Assembly (NCBI GenBank): GCA_012934845.2
Contig: WNNJ02002849.1
Span: 1-64,000, forward strand
From: Pomphorhynchus laevis
Taxonomy: Eukaryota; Acanthocephala; Palaeacanthocephala; Echinorhynchida; Pomphorhynchidae
Length of the DNA: 64,000 bases
Reading direction: 5' to 3'
Below, one piece after another: positions 34,224 to 47,080 of this stretch; the stretch's first letter is position 1; each line of letters starts with the position of its first letter. The translations under genes were made by a program, and so were the position numbers. The notes beneath the pieces are model-generated. The model did no database searches and was not told where the DNA came from. It saw only the letters and a list, made by a program, of their open reading frames with translations.

Positions 34224-37200
34224 TTTTCATCCACTATGTAATCGTTGAAACGGCTTGGAATTTTACGTAAGCGTTGCCTACGCCAGACCCTTGGACGTTG
34301 TTGATTTCTGACCGGTTCGCTGACCATTGTTTGTTGATAGTCATCAGAATGTTTTGGTTCACTCACTGTCTTGTCCGCTTCCCCTTTCGTCTGGTTTTGA
34401 TCAATCTGTAGCTCGCTTTCGGTGTTGTCTCCTGATACATTGTAATTGATCGCTTTGGTTGGTTCCGTAATCCGTGTGTATGTTGTCTCTGAGTTTGACT
34501 CTTAGATATATCTGGAAATGGTGTGTAATCATCAGCGTAAGGAGCCAGATGCTTCAACGATACGGTTGTTTCTCGTCCATCGTCGAATCTGATAGAAGCT
34601 CTGGATGGATCACATCTCAGAAGTTCCACGACCTGTACTTGAGGATCATATTTGCTAGAGCGAACATGCTGTTTTAATAGAACTTTGCCAGGCGTAAGTA
34701 ACCAAGTTGGTAACGCCTTCCCTGTGCAAGATCTGCGCTCAAAACGAAAGAACCTCTCATGAGGAGTACAATTCGTCGAAGTGCAAAGCAATGATCTTAC
34801 TGAATGTAGTGCAGCTGGTAGAGATGATTCCCACATCGTGATTGGTCTATTATGATAGGCTAAATTGAGCTCAATAGCCTTCCAGATTATACCGTTGTAC
34901 TTTTCGACCTGGCCATTACATGTCGGATTGTATGGACAGCTTCGACTTGATGATATTCCTAATCGATTTAAATAATCGCTGAACTCTCTCGCAACAAATG
35001 CTGGACCACGATCGGAGTGAATCATTGCGGGCATTCCAAACATGAAGAATAATTTCTCAAGACATGCGATGACTGTTGATGTCGTCATGTTAGAACATGG
35101 AAAGGCGAATGGAAACCTCGAGAACTCGTCGATTACCACCAAGATATAACGGTTGCGTGTTGATGATGGAATCGGTCCTTTGAAATCTAGTGATAAGCGC
35201 TCGAATGGTTGGCATGCTTTTATTAAGGCGTGATCGTTTGGCTTAAAGAATCTTGGTTTAAGCCGAGAGCAAACGCCACAATTTTTGACGATGTTTTTGA
35301 TGTCCTCGACAAAACATGGAATATTCCGACTACGGATAAAGTGGTACAACCTCGTCACTCCCGGATGGCATAATGATTGGTGCAGAAACTTAGTATGGGT
35401 CAACACATTGTTGCTGGTTAATCCACAATATTGTCGGGACAATGCATCAGCGACTGTATTGTCTTTCCCCGGCCGATAGAAAATTTCATATTGATACGGG
35501 GCCAACTCAATGCGCCATCTTACAAGTTTCTCATTCTTTATAGTGTTTTTGTGTCGGTCGTTGAATATAAACGAAACACTCGCTTGGTCTGTAATCAGTT
35601 GAAATTTTCGACCCAGCAAATAATGTCGCCAATATTTGAGGCATTCAACGATCGCAAGGGCCTCTTTTTCAACTGATGAACATGTCTTGGTAGCCCCCTG
35701 TAATGTTTTCAAAAAGAAAGAAAGCCGCTGCCCATCTTGAGAGTACTCCTGCAATGGCATTCTTTAATGCATCCGTCTCGACAATGATCATTTTCGACTC
35801 GTCGAATACTTTTAGGACAGCTTCCGCGATCTCTTGTTTGATTGAGTTGAATGCATTTGCTGCATTTGTAGCCAGGGGGAATTCGTGCACGTCTAGAAGA
35901 GGGTGGATCTTCTCTGAAAAGTTTGATATCCACCTGGAATAATGGGCACACATGCCGAGAATCCTTTTAAGGTCTGTAACATTCCGAGGCTGTTCCATGG
36001 TTGTAATAGCTTTTGTTCTATCAGGGTCGTGTCGTATGTTATTGTGTGTTACAAAGGTAGCCGAGCAAACAAATCGACGTGAGACCGTACTTACATTTAC
36101 TTTCGTTCAAGGTTAGTCCATACTTGACAGTAGTATCTTTGAATAGACGTAGGTTCACATCGTGAACGCCTTTATCTGTACCGCATACGACAATATCATC
36201 CAAATATGCAAATGTACCCTTCAGCGATTCGGCTTCCATCATATTAACTATGATTCTCTGAAAGACGGCCGGGGCATTTGTCAATTCAAATGAAACCCGG
36301 TTAAATTCGTAAAGCTTGCCCATTGCTTCGAAGGCGTTGTAACACTTCTCTGACTCTCGCATTAGCACTTGGTGATACGCGGACGTCAAATCAATCCGTC
36401 TGAAGAACGTATACGTAGCGATACGTTCAATAGTACTGTCAATCCTGGGAAGTGGATATGCATCTAGTTCGGTGAACTTATTAATTGTCATCGAATAATC
36501 CACCACAAGTCTTTGCTTCCCTGATTGATTTGAAACTACCACTACTTGCGCTCGCCAGGGTGACTGACTGTGACGAATAATTCCTTCGCGCAATAATCTC
36601 TGAACTTCACGATCGATGAAATCGGAATGCAAGCGGCTGTACTTTCCTTGATTTGACAGCAATGGGGCGACAACCTGGTGAGAGCGTGTTAAATAAACTC
36701 GGCTCTTCTATCCTCATGGAATCTAATGCGGCTAGGGTCAACGTTGGAGTATGAGAACTGAGGGATAGTGTCACGGTTTTGAATCCGGATAGAAAGGAAT
36801 GTCCCAAAATGACATCACAACACAAGCATGGAAGGCATAGAAACTTAACGTCATGATACGTTCGTCCTTGAATCATCGCGTTTGCAAGGCAATATTTCTT
36901 AACAGTAGACGATTTGTCTGTGGCGGCCATCGTTATGACATTGTGACATGAATGTGTAGTCAATCTCAACCTCTTTGCAACTGAAGCATTTATAAAATTC
37001 GTCGAACTCCCGGTGTCAATCAACGCTCTCATATTATGATCATTTACCTTAATGTTTACGATCGAACGTCTTAGGTCGTTATTTATACTAGCGAGCATGA
37101 CGCCAACAACCTCAAACTCCGAATCTTCAGTCATTGCGTTAACACGAGGACGTTTGGATGACTTACACATATAAGCAAAATGGCCACGTTTGCCACATTG

Positions 37201-37918
37201 TCGACAATCTGCATTTCTTGCTGGACATTTGCTGCGATGATGGTACTGCCTGCTACAGAAATAGCACTGTTTGGACATACTGACATCCGTTATCTTGTTA
37301 TCAACAGCACTGCATGTTGCGTCCTCTTGAGCTTGAATTGACGCTACGGACATATCAGGTGGACAGTTGTACGCGGATGCTTGCAATTGTGCACTTCTAA
37401 GTGTGCGTGCTCGATCAAACGCTTCGATAGCACTAATATCCTTGCTTTCCAATAGGCGTTGCCGTATATGCGTTGAGCGCAACCCATTAACAAATGCGTC
37501 GCGAATCACTAAGTCACGATGCTCGATCGAAGTAACTGCTTGAAATTTACAATCTCGACTGAGCATTTGTAAGTTGAGGATGAATTGATCGATCGATTGC
37601 TCGTCGGTTTGTCGATTTGTGAGCAGCTTGTATCGTGTGAATATTTGACTTTTCTTCTTAATAAACAGAGCCTCCAGCATTGAGATGGCATCATCGTAAG
37701 TTGTTGCAGATTCGATATGTCGATAGACCGTAGTTGACATGTGATTGACAAGGATGTCCAAACGTGAATCAACAGGTAAGTCTACGATGCTGTCCATGAA
37801 CTTTGTAAATCGTCTTTTCCAATGGGCCCGTAGATTGGCTGCGTCAAGAGTATCTGGTTCGAGAGTCAATTGTTCTGGTTTGAGGAACTTCTCCATAGTC
37901 ACCAATTGTCAAATAAAT

Positions 37919-37992
37919 TGACGTAAACCAAAAGGTGGCTTTATTTGACAATCTAGAACAAACAAAATGTTTATAGTTATAATGTCATATCA
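37919..37992 (-). repeat. 5' LTR of Gypsy element (74 bp)
   Basis: Direct copy of 34150-34223. The outer flank carries the 5-bp target duplication CAAGA. Confidence 0.85.
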
Positions 37993-37997
37993 CAAGA

Positions 37998-39225
37998 TGA
38001 TAAGGATGTACAAGAACTTTGCTTCGCACATTGTTTTTTACAATTAAGAACATTTATTACTTTAAAAAATACTAGATTTTTTTCTACAAAAGTGGTAGTC
38101 TTCTTTAGAATGTGGCGATACTAAGATTATACTGTAAATATTTCTTCCTTCAAAATTGTTTCTTGACTGTTTTTTTTGTGAGATTTTCTCCTAGTTTCGG
38201 CATAAAAATTGGTATATACGGAATCTATCGATATTCTCATACTTGCAGCGTTTAGTTGTTTCCAATATCGATCAAATTCAATTCGTTTTACTCAAGAAGA
38301 GTACGTGGTATGTAGTCTACCCACGTTGTCTTCATCTGTATAATTGTTCTCTCATTAACTCAGTACATGCCTGAATATCTTCTACAAAGGTATGGACGTA
38401 TACACTTGTTCAACAATGTTAACAGTAATGCATGTTTCGGTATAGATTATTTTATCATTCAAATTCTACAATAAATTATCTATGCTACATTTACTTGTTT
38501 TTACTTATCCTACTATATCTTTTAGAATTTTACTCAAATGTTTAAATATATTTTTCATTGTGGTTGGCCAATTGCTTACTATATGACCCCCTCTACAAAT
38601 CAAAGCTAGAAATTACTAAGTATATGAAATCGACTTTTATCTAGTATGAAATTTCTAGCTCAACTAGATGCATAGAGTAGTTAGTAAAGCTTACGTCACG
38701 GAATGAAAAAACTAGGCACAAATCTGAAAGTGGAACTAGGGTTTTAAATACTACTGCATTTTGAGGAGTCCGGGTGCATCATTACATGGCGGCAACGGAC
38801 AAACAATACCAACTTGTCAAGTTAAAAGCTGACATATTAGGTGTCAAGGTGTATAGAATTGAGTTATCAATGAATGATATTGTAGCTGGGTTCAAATGCG
38901 AAATCATCTAGTGTGACGTAGCAAAAATTTAAAATAGTAGAAATAATCCACTTGAAGGATCATCACAAACAGCTATTAAAGTGAGTATCAGGTAAGTCAA
39001 ATGATTCATATGCAATATAATAAAGTATGATGGCAGTATCTCGTGAATGCTATCTATATTCACAAAAATATAGCGATGAAGGCAGGTGAAGTGAGTAACG
39101 TCGGATTAGATGTCTATACACTAATTTGCAAGTTGATGTTAATGAAGCATATCATATTAATACAAGGAGGCTGAGAGATTAAAATAAGCATAAACACATT
39201 ATTGATAGTCATCTTATTATAAGAT
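37998..39225. other. Flanking LINE 3' end and AT-rich sequence
   Basis: The first bases continue the interrupted RLE LINE 3' end. Beyond about 38.1 kb nothing recognisable was found. Confidence 0.4.
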
Positions 39226-39229
39226 CATT

Positions 39230-39890
39230 ATAATTAATTATCATTATTTTCGCCGACGACCTGCTAATACTTAACGACTCTATTCAAATCACACAATCCA
39301 TACTTGACCGACTTAACTTATAAGGTATTGAAAACGGTCTTACCGTCAACATTTAAAAGCGCAAAGCCATCTAATTTCGCCGTGGAGGACGCCTTGCTAA
39401 TTCCAATAATCTTTACGCTAGACTGTCCACCCATCGAATTCATCATATCTTATAAATATCTAGACGTCTATCTAACCTCCACATGGTCATTTCGTCTCCA
39501 ATTTGAAAAAATCATGTAAAGTATTTTCAACCACATTCGCATATCGAAAATTTTCAAGTTTATCTTTACACGGTGCCCTTCGATTCTTTAAGGTTATGCT
39601 AGAACCCATGATAACTTACGCACTATCTGTAATATGGTCCGACCTTTCAAGTATCAACTTTAAGCAATTAGATGCATGTAAGTGGACATTTTTAATCAAA
39701 AACGTCCTTGGCCTATCACCCAAAATTTATTTCACGGCTATTGCAGCAATCACATTGATTAAACCACTATCATTAGACTATCGACCACATGCTTGTCTCA
39801 CTGAAACATTCACATTCAAACAACACACTTCACAACTTACTACTAAGCTCTTTGCAATCGACTCTGAATCTTTAGTATCCTTGCGATTCT
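39230..39890 (+). mobile_element. LINE fragment (RT palm end and thumb)
   Basis: It begins with IIIFADDLLIL (FADD box), then LTVNI, YKYLDVYLTST, HGALRFFKVMLEPMITYA and KNVLGLSPK. Frames change near 39300 and 39500. The 5' RT part is missing. It ends where the RTE leader starts. Confidence 0.75.
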
Positions 39891-41240
39891 CGGGGCCTAT
39901 CTGGGGCTACCAAGCGCATCCACGGGTTGCGGATAGGGGAGGAGCCTTTAGATATGAATGTTAGCTACGACATAAGCGAACAACCATTTGACGAATAAGT
40001 AGCCGCGGTCAATCAGTGGATGTGCTATGACGGTTGTGGATTCTGAGTTGGCACTCTTAATTCCTAAAATGCCATCAACCAAATATAGACTAGCACATTA
40101 ACATGGCGATATGGTCACGCCATTAAATAAGGCTCGCCCCCTTGAGTGTGGCGTACTCGGGTAATATCCTAGCCTACAACAGACATCAATAAAAATGAAC
40201 ACGAAAAGAAACTACATATGCGAAATAAGCTAACAATTCCCGATCAAACCCATTTGGTGAGTCTGGCTAGGCAAGCGATTTATGAGTCCCCAATCGGGAG
40301 GTCATACCATCTTCCAAAATCATTCTTACGAAACTCAAAAGGTTAAGGATAGCGACTATAAATGTGCGAACATTTTTCAACCCGCTCAAACGATCCTATT
40401 GGCCAAAATTCTAGATATTCGTGACATCGACATATGTTGTGCAACTGAATGTTGGATTCCAAATGTTGGGTCGGTCAACGTAAGTATCCCCCGCAGTACT
40501 CAATACTATACGATGCTCTTCTCTAAACCGACGGATGGTTCCGGTCAACGAGGTGTAGCCAAATTAATACGGTCATCTATTATCCCCTACCTGATTGATT
40601 GGAGTCAAATAAACGATAGAATGGCTTCTGTACGACTGAGAGGCAAACATTCAAGCTGGAATGTCATCTGTGCATATGGCCAACAAATGCTACGGCTCCT
40701 GCAAACATTAAGAATTCTATCAAAAACTTGATGAGATTTTATTGGAAATTCCCTCACGTGATTTTCTCGTGGTCGGCGGCGACTTCAATGCGCAACTTAA
40801 GTCTAGTGAATTGACCGCGCCCTTCGTTGGGAGACACGGTATAAACAAAATGTGTGCGAACATGACAAACTCTTTGATTTGATGAGCACGCACCGTTTGA
40901 TAGCTATGAACACTTGCTTTCAGCACTGGAAACGGCACCTTGTAACATGAACATATCTTAACGACAGGGGTTGCAACCAAATCTACTTTATTCTGGTTCG
41001 AATACGGTGTAAAAAAGCCATCACAAACTGCCGCTCGTATTGGGGAATTGATGTGGTGACCGACCACTCTGGTAATACTGAATATTAAAGCGACATTTAA
41101 ACCCAAGTCACCAGATCAAAGTTAATTCAAACGGATGTGCGACTACTAGAAAACAATTGTATCCGTAGGAAATACATTGACAATGTATCACACGAGTTTA
41201 ATCTAAATTTATCCCACTCTCGGATGGAAATGAAGATGTT

Positions 41241-41352
41241 CGTAAGATCGGTGAGATCGTAAGATCGGTGAGATCGTAAGATCGGTGAGATCGTAAGATC
41301 GGTGAGATCGTAAGATCGGTGAGATCGTAAGATCGGTGAGATCGTAAGATCG
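41241..41352 (+). repeat. 17-bp tandem repeat inside RTE LINE
   Basis: Unit CGTAAGATCGGTGAGAT is present about 6.6 times without change. It lies between endonuclease and RT, so it is a recent expansion in this copy or a property of the family. Confidence 0.95.
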
Positions 41353-41859
41353 CTATATTCTTCAGCTCACGATCTCCTTCCTTATCGCAAAAGGCCTAGG
41401 AACGATTAGATAAGTAAAGCGTCTATTATGATCTCCGAACAGAGCAAGTCAAACATGGCTGCATGAAAGGAGACGACGTTTCTTACTCGCAAATTACGCG
41501 TCATTATCCGTCATGATAAAGATATATATTTGCTAGAAATTTCAAAGCAAGCCCAAAAGGCAGCTAATAATGCTAATTCGCGTAAGTTTTTCAGTTTCAT
41601 GAGAAGATTCTACGCACCTAGTCAGCATAGAAGAGTTACAGGCTTGTGGGATACCGATATGTAATGTAAAGTGTTCGAAACGTCTGCACGGTCAGAACGC
41701 TGAAGAGTTTAACGAATCTCTACCGGAAGACAGACATCCGAACATGCTCATATAACAAAATCATATTTCAAGGACGTCAAGTATGCACTGTGCACACAGA
41801 TGTATTGGAAATCTACGATAATCCTCGTCCAGGAGTGAGATTAGCACACTAAAATGCAG

Positions 41860-42560
41860 AAAATCTGCAGGACTTGATCACATTTATCATGAATTTATCA
41901 AGCATGGTAGTCCTAATGTTGTTGAATATCTGACGGATATATTCCTATGCATTTGAAGTACAACCGGGTTCCCTTGGATTGGCAGACTTCGGTTATAATT
42001 TCCATACTAAAAAAGGGGGACGCCTCACTATGTTCGAATTACTGGCCTATATCATTCCTACCGGTTGTATATAAAATCATGGAAAGCGTAATTCTGAATA
42101 GAATCAGGCCGTTGCGGCAAATCCAAACAAGAGAAAATCAATCTGGATTTAGACTAAACCGAGGATGTATTGATCATATATTTACCCTTCGCGTTCTGAT
42201 GGATGTCCGTCAAGAGTATCATCAGCCGTTGGTGTTATTATTTTTGGATTTCAAATCGGCATTTGACCAAGTTAATCGACTAGCAATCTGGAAACTCCTC
42301 TATACCTTAGGTATTCTTACGCGCTTATGTGAACTTATCGTTCAATGTATGAAAATACTATGTATGTCGTGCGAGAAGGTAGCTGTATCGGAAGGTCGTT
42401 TCCTATCAGTTCAGGTGTTCGACAGGGAGATGTACTGTCACCAAAACTATTCAACATTGTCATTGACCATCTTCTTTGGGAAACACTTGACCAGCACAGT
42501 AGGGTATACGCTTGCATCCGAGCAATGCTCTGCTTTCTAATATGACCTATGCGGATGATG
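41860..42560 (+). pseudogene. RTE reverse transcriptase
   Basis: From 41947 the frame reads MHLKYNRVPLDWQTSVII through RPLRQIQTRENQSGFR and LLFLDFKSAFDQVNR (catalytic D). The RT continues in another frame from 42345 with SSGVRQGDVLSP and KLFNIVIDHLLWETL. TYADDVVVLTES follows near 42545. So one frame change lies near 42390 and another near 42540. The RT needs the APE domain upstream to prime from cut target DNA. Confidence 0.8.
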
Positions 42561-42638
42561 TGGTTGTACTGACAGAATCATATGATGATGCGCAACGTAC
42601 AGCAAACCGTATAGACGAGGCAGCAAAAAAAATATGGG

Positions 42639-43351
42639 TTGTACCTTAACATACCAAAATGTAAGCTACTCGCCCTAAAGTCCCCACCATGCTCAGTTAT
42701 TATCGGTAGTATAACTAATAAACAGTTAAAATTTTTCACTTATTTCGATTCAATATTTTCCGATGACTGTCGACGTGATGGCAACATTCAAAGCCGGATA
42801 ATAAAAGCTGGATCCACCTTCTCACGTTTAAAGTCTTTCTGGCGCGATCCAATGTATCTATAAAAACAAAGGTTCAAATGTATTCGTCTGTTGTCCGCCC
42901 AGTTCTGTTGTATGGTTCTGAGTGCTGGCCTGATAAACTTAACACAAGTAAGCAGCTTGATGTCTTTGAACGCTGTTGTCTACGCAGAATTGCAAGAGTC
43001 AATCCGCTCGATCGTGTATCAAACATAGAAGTGTATTCACGATGTTCACTCGGCGTTAGCGTGTCTGACCTGGTTCGAAAGAATAGACCGCGCTATCTTG
43101 GCCATGTACTGCGGACGGGAAGTGATAGACTACCTAAGTTAACGTTATACTTGGATCAGGAGGAATCTTGGCGTCGTCCGAGAGGCGGTGTTCGAAAGAA
43201 TTTAGAGAGAACAATTGAAGACGATACCAAGAAAATTCTTTTCAACTACTCGAACATTAGATGGCGCAGATTTAAACGAAAATGGAGACAAGAACTGAAA
43301 ATGGTGGCTCAGAATCGACTGTTCTGGTCGCATTTTGCTACTTCGCTTTGA
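42639..43351 (+). pseudogene. RTE ORF2 C-terminal region
   Basis: Two frames (42639-42863, 42878-43351) cover the region after the YADD box. They include YSSVVRPVLLYGSECWPD, FERCCLRRIARV, RPRYLGHVLRTGSDRLP and a basic C-terminus ending HFATSL. A shift near 42865 separates them. The motif set is characteristic of RTE. Confidence 0.8.
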
Positions 43352-43611
43352 TTTGACTTCTTTTTATTTTTCTTGATACTTAGTAACTCACGATCTGTAA
43401 GGTCTAGTGGTTTAAATATATAATAATCCTTTGTATCAAATACCTTGAAATCACTAGGCATAAGCAACACGCAAAGCAAAGACCAGGTATTGTCCGCTCC
43501 CGTATACACGGGTATCACGATCAGCTTTGCATAATCTGTATCCCATGCCACAATCGTTCGAATTATTGCCGCTGTAAATGTTGTCAAATTCAATGTGCTT
43601 CTATTTCTCAT
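43309..43611 (-). CDS. Open frame of unknown nature, faint Ulp1-like pattern
   Basis: This - strand frame of 100 residues overlaps the RTE 3' end. The stretch LIVIPVYTGADNTWSLLCVL and the following FKVFDTKD recall the His-Trp and Asp-Ser surroundings of Ulp1/C48 peptidases, but the catalytic His is Thr here and no Cys box is present. It is most likely a scrap of a mobile element; treat as unidentified. Confidence 0.2.
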   Translation of the reverse strand: MRNRSTLNLTTFTAAIIRTIVAWDTDYAKLIVIPVYTGADNTWSLLCVLLMPSDFKVFDTKDYYIFKPLDLTDRELLSIKKNKKKSNQSEVAKCDQNSRF

Positions 43612-43639
43612 GGGAGGACACGTTTATTTTCCTGTCCTT

Positions 43640-44132
43640 TCCAAATTATCACTCAAGCAAATCGAGTTGCTAACAATTGACCTTACTAACAATCTTGGCC
43701 CAAACCAACTAATCTCAATAGAACGTTTCATTCTCTCTAGTGTGAAACATCGTGCCATGAGCGCAAATATAATAACCACTGCACAACATGGCGTTCGAGC
43801 ATGTCACTCCACCACAACCAATCCTCTGTTCGCTCGTGAAAGATGTTTTTTTGAAATCTGAGAGTGTATTATATATTGACATTATTTTTGTCGACCTCTC
43901 GAAAGCGTTCCATACAGTACATCACGATAATCTTATCCGAACTCGTCGGCATTCCTCGTTCGATCCTTGATCAATAGACCGGATTGCGGATTATCTTTAT
44001 AATAGAAGGCTTTATGTTCGCCATGATGGACGTCTCTCCTCAGCCATCTCGATGACCGAGGTGTTCCACAGGGCTCTGTTCTCTCACTCATCCTATTCAT
44101 AGGCTATTCAACAGCTACATCCGTCCTATTCT
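43640..44132 (+). mobile_element. LINE remnant, left part, split by CR1/L2-like copy B
   Basis: Frames give AQHGVRACHSTTTNPLF, IIFVDLSKAFHTVHHDNLI (catalytic D) and a degenerate GVPQGSVLSLILFI. A deletion joins this to LFNSYIRPIL. The same region continues at 47081 as YASPAVYHTT, showing where copy B went in. Confidence 0.7.
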
Positions 44133-45331
44133 ACCCTATGTGTCTTCTCCTCTAGACCCTTTCACCACACACACGGTTTCCGTCTTGGCCTCCTCAACAC
44201 AAGATCTATTCTCCATAAATCCGATATTATCATCAACCTATCCACTAAGCAATTCATCGATCTCTTCTGCCTCACCGAATCCTGGCACTCCGATTCCGAC
44301 GACATCTCAATTCGCCGTTTGCTCACTAGTCGAATCCACCCGCCCTATCAGCTCATCCAATTCTAAATTCTCTAATAATGCCAGCATTGTCGCATTCGAC
44401 CGTCACCCCGCGTCTCTTCGCAAAACCATTCCCTCTTTTAGTCCTTGCTATTTTGAATTGCTCACTTGTCGTTCTTCTAGCTCGATCACTCTGGATTTCG
44501 CCATTGTATGCCGTTCTCGTTCATCAGCTGCTACCTCCTAATTTTTTACCTAACTCGCTGACCTCCTTTCACACTGTTCTTTGTCTTCAATCCCTTCACT
44601 CATTCTTGGCGACTTCAACAACCGCCTCGAACGCCCCACTTCCACTGATTCCATCCGTTTCATCAACATTCTATCCAACTACAATTACGATCTCATCTTC
44701 ACTGCCTCGCACATATCCTTGGCGGGACACTCGACATCATAGCTTTCCCCCGATCATTCTGCTGCCTTCACCTCACTGCGCATCTCCGATCCTGGGCTAT
44801 CCGATCACTTTCTCGTCACACTTGATCTCACTTCTAACCACTCCCCGCCTTACACACCTACAATCCTACGTCGCTCTTGGAGAAATCTTGACATCCCCCT
44901 TCTCCGCTCTGGCTTATTAAAATCGTCTCTGTTGTCTCATACAATAACATCTTCCTCATTTCACGATCTTGCATTTCTTTTCGACTCTGAACTCACATCC
45001 ACTCTCGATCTTCTCTAGTCCATCAAGCATCACCCGCACTGTCGCTTGCACCGTGCCCCATAGTTTGACATCCAATGCTTACTCTCAAAGCGTCGGCTCC
45101 ATCATGCTTTTCGAGTCTATCACCGCTCTCTCATAAGTGATATCCACTCGTTTACTCCGTCTCGCCGTAATTCCCATCTTGCTCTTCTCCGGTCTCATCT
45201 TCACCTACTACGTACCAAATGCAACTCCTTCTGGTAGCATAAAATCAACACTTTATTAAACTCTAAGTCTATATGACATACTTTTAACTCAATCCTTTCC
45301 CGCTCATCTTCGTCTTGCAACATAAATCCCC

Positions 45332-46078
45332 ATGATTATTCGTCATTTCTTTAGACCAAAGTATCAAGGTTGCTTTCTTAAACCCCGTATCCATTCCATC
45401 TCACTGCTACTCGCCTCGCTTCATCCTCCCGTAGCTCTTTCATCTTCTCCTTGTCTCACCTGCAAAGTATCATTTGTTATCGTGTCCTTGCCCAACAAAA
45501 CCTCACCTGCTGATCCCCTGCCTACCCCTATACTTAAATCCATATGCTCATCGATATCTCCGTTTCTCACCACCTTGTTTAACTCGTCCATCCGCAGTCG
45601 TATCCGACTTTCACACTGGAAATCTAACATCGTTCTACCCCTCCTTAAGAAACAATCGCTCAATCCCTCACTTCCTTCTAGCTCTCGCATGATTTCACTC
45701 CTCCCTACTCTTTCTAAGCTCTTAGAGCGCCTTATTTTAATACAGATCAACGTTTATCTCTCTTCATTCAATCTGTACCTTCCTTTCCGATCCGTTTTCC
45801 GCTCTAATCACTCCACAGAAATCGCCTGCATGAAAGTTTACAACGACCTAATCGTTTCTCGTGACAAGGCTCTATTTATTGTTCTCATCTCCCTCGACCT
45901 CTCCTCCGCCTTCGACATCGTCGACCACTCCATCCTCCTTTCTCGCCTTCGTTATGATTACGGCTATTCTTCCTTCTCTGTAGCATGGTTTGCCTCATAT
46001 CTATCCGGCCGTTCCTTTCGCGTCTGTTCTAATTCATCATCATTTTCTCCCCTCCCTATTTCCTGCGGGGTCAAATAA
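45332..46078 (+). pseudogene. CR1/L2-like RT, copy B (longest open part)
   Basis: This frame of 248 residues covers the front half of the RT: MISLLPTLSKLLERLILIQI, SNHSTEIACMKVYNDLI and LISLDLSSAFDIVDHSILL, ending at SCGVK where GVPQGS is expected. The missing bases shift the frame, and YADDILIYD follows in another frame near 46168. Confidence 0.75.
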
Positions 46079-47033
46079 GGTTCAGTCCAAAGGTCCCCTG
46101 TTTTTCTCTATTCTACTTGGCGATCTCTCTCCGTTTATCAAACCTTACTCCTTTAATGTCATGCAATACGCCGATGACATTCTAATCTATGATCATGCAC
46201 CCGCATATCGCATACACGATATCGGCAATTTCTGCCTCCAACTGTCTTTCTTCTATCTACAAACGTCTCTCCTATCTTCGTCTCGTTTTAAACCCAGACA
46301 AGTCCAAGACAATGTGGATCCTCCCCCGTCAACCTAATATATCTCCTCTCCCTGTATCTGTTGCCTCATCAATCATAATCATAGTCCACAATCTCGCTTT
46401 CTTATGATTCCATTTCGATCATCACATTTCCCTTAAATCCTTCGTTCATGGCAAGGTCCGCTCGTCTTACTTTATTCACCGTGACATCACCCGTATCCGC
46501 CCCCTCATCGACTTGCGTTCCTGTATGTCTCTTCATTCATCGCTCCTTTTCTCTAAAATCAATTACTGCCTGAGCCTTTTTCCCAATCTTCCAAAATTCA
46601 TCATGCTACACCTACATCGCATCATTAACTCCGCCGTTCTAGTGCTCATACGTCTTCGTAGCTTTGACCATACATCCACATATATTGCCCAACTCTCCTG
46701 GACCACCATCCACATCCGCATACAACTCCGCATTCTTCTCGTAACTTATCGTATCATCGATATCTCCCCCCATCGTTCATCAACTTCCCTTTCTTAGACG
46801 ACACTCGCCCCACCGCTCTATCAATGCGTTCCCGTATTTCCCTTTTACTCCACGTTCCCAATTACTCTAACAACTACAGCCTCTGATCCTTCCTCGTTAC
46901 CGCTTACTCGACTGCAATCAGCTCCCTCTCGACGTCCGCCACGCTCCCTCCTTTATTACATTCAAATACTGCCTCTGTACCCACCTTCTCGACGCATGAT
47001 TTAGATTGTTGTTCTTTTTTTGTGGTCATGTAA

Positions 47034-47049
47034 GCGTGCACCGGCACGC
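47034..47049 (+). other. 3'-UTR hairpin of CR1/L2-like LINE, copy B
   Basis: GCGTGC and GCACGC flank a 4-base loop. The same stem is in copy A with a different loop. Confidence 0.6.
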
Positions 47050-47080
47050 ATTTGCCACGTAAAAATAAATCTGTTTTATT

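Larger units (their letters stand above)
34150..37992 (-). mobile_element. Ty3/Gypsy LTR retrotransposon (fossil, young)
   Basis: It is about 3.84 kb with 74-bp direct terminal repeats that begin TG and end CA, flanked by 5-bp CAAGA duplications (34145-34149 and 37993-37997). Parts in element order on the - strand: gag with two zinc knuckles (about 37.9-37.1 kb), aspartic protease with DTGSS (about 37.0 kb), reverse transcriptase (about 36.6-36.1 kb), RNase H (about 36.0-35.4 kb), and integrase with an HPGV region and a DFKG/HSDRG core (about 35.4-34.4 kb). TGGTGAC just inside the left LTR (element sense) may be the primer site, as in CsRn1-like families. The LTRs differ at 2 of 74 positions, so insertion was recent. 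The copy has a few breaks and is treated as a fossil. Confidence 0.93.
39893..43351 (+). mobile_element. RTE-clade LINE, near full length, decayed
   Basis: The leader begins near 39893 (GGGGCCTATCTGGGGCTACC). Then follow the APE endonuclease (40282 to about 41050), a linker with a 17-bp tandem repeat (41241-41352), the RTE-type RT (about 41860-42560) and the C-terminal domain (42639-43351). Landmarks are IDICCATECW, DWQTSVIISILKKGD, ENQSGFRLNRGCIDHIF, LLFLDFKSAFDQVNR, VRQGDVLSPKLFN, YADDVVV, LLYGSECW and RYLGHVLRTG. These are typical of RTE elements. Several frame changes are present. Confidence 0.88.
44133..47080 (+). mobile_element. CR1/L2-like LINE, copy B, 5'-truncated
   Basis: It starts within the first codons of ORF2 (YVSSPLDPF) and runs to the 3' hairpin and AAATAAATC-type tail. 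Endonuclease (about 44140-44900): GLLNTRSI, CLTESWHSD, LSDHFLVTL. RT (about 45330-46300): LPNKTSPADPLPTPILKSIC, LISLDLSSAFDIVDHSILL, YADDILIYD. C-terminal region to about 47000. Frames change in several places, more than in copy A. It lies in an older LINE with an imperfect duplication around TATTCT(A/G)(C/A)C(C/A)TATG at both ends. Confidence 0.87.
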
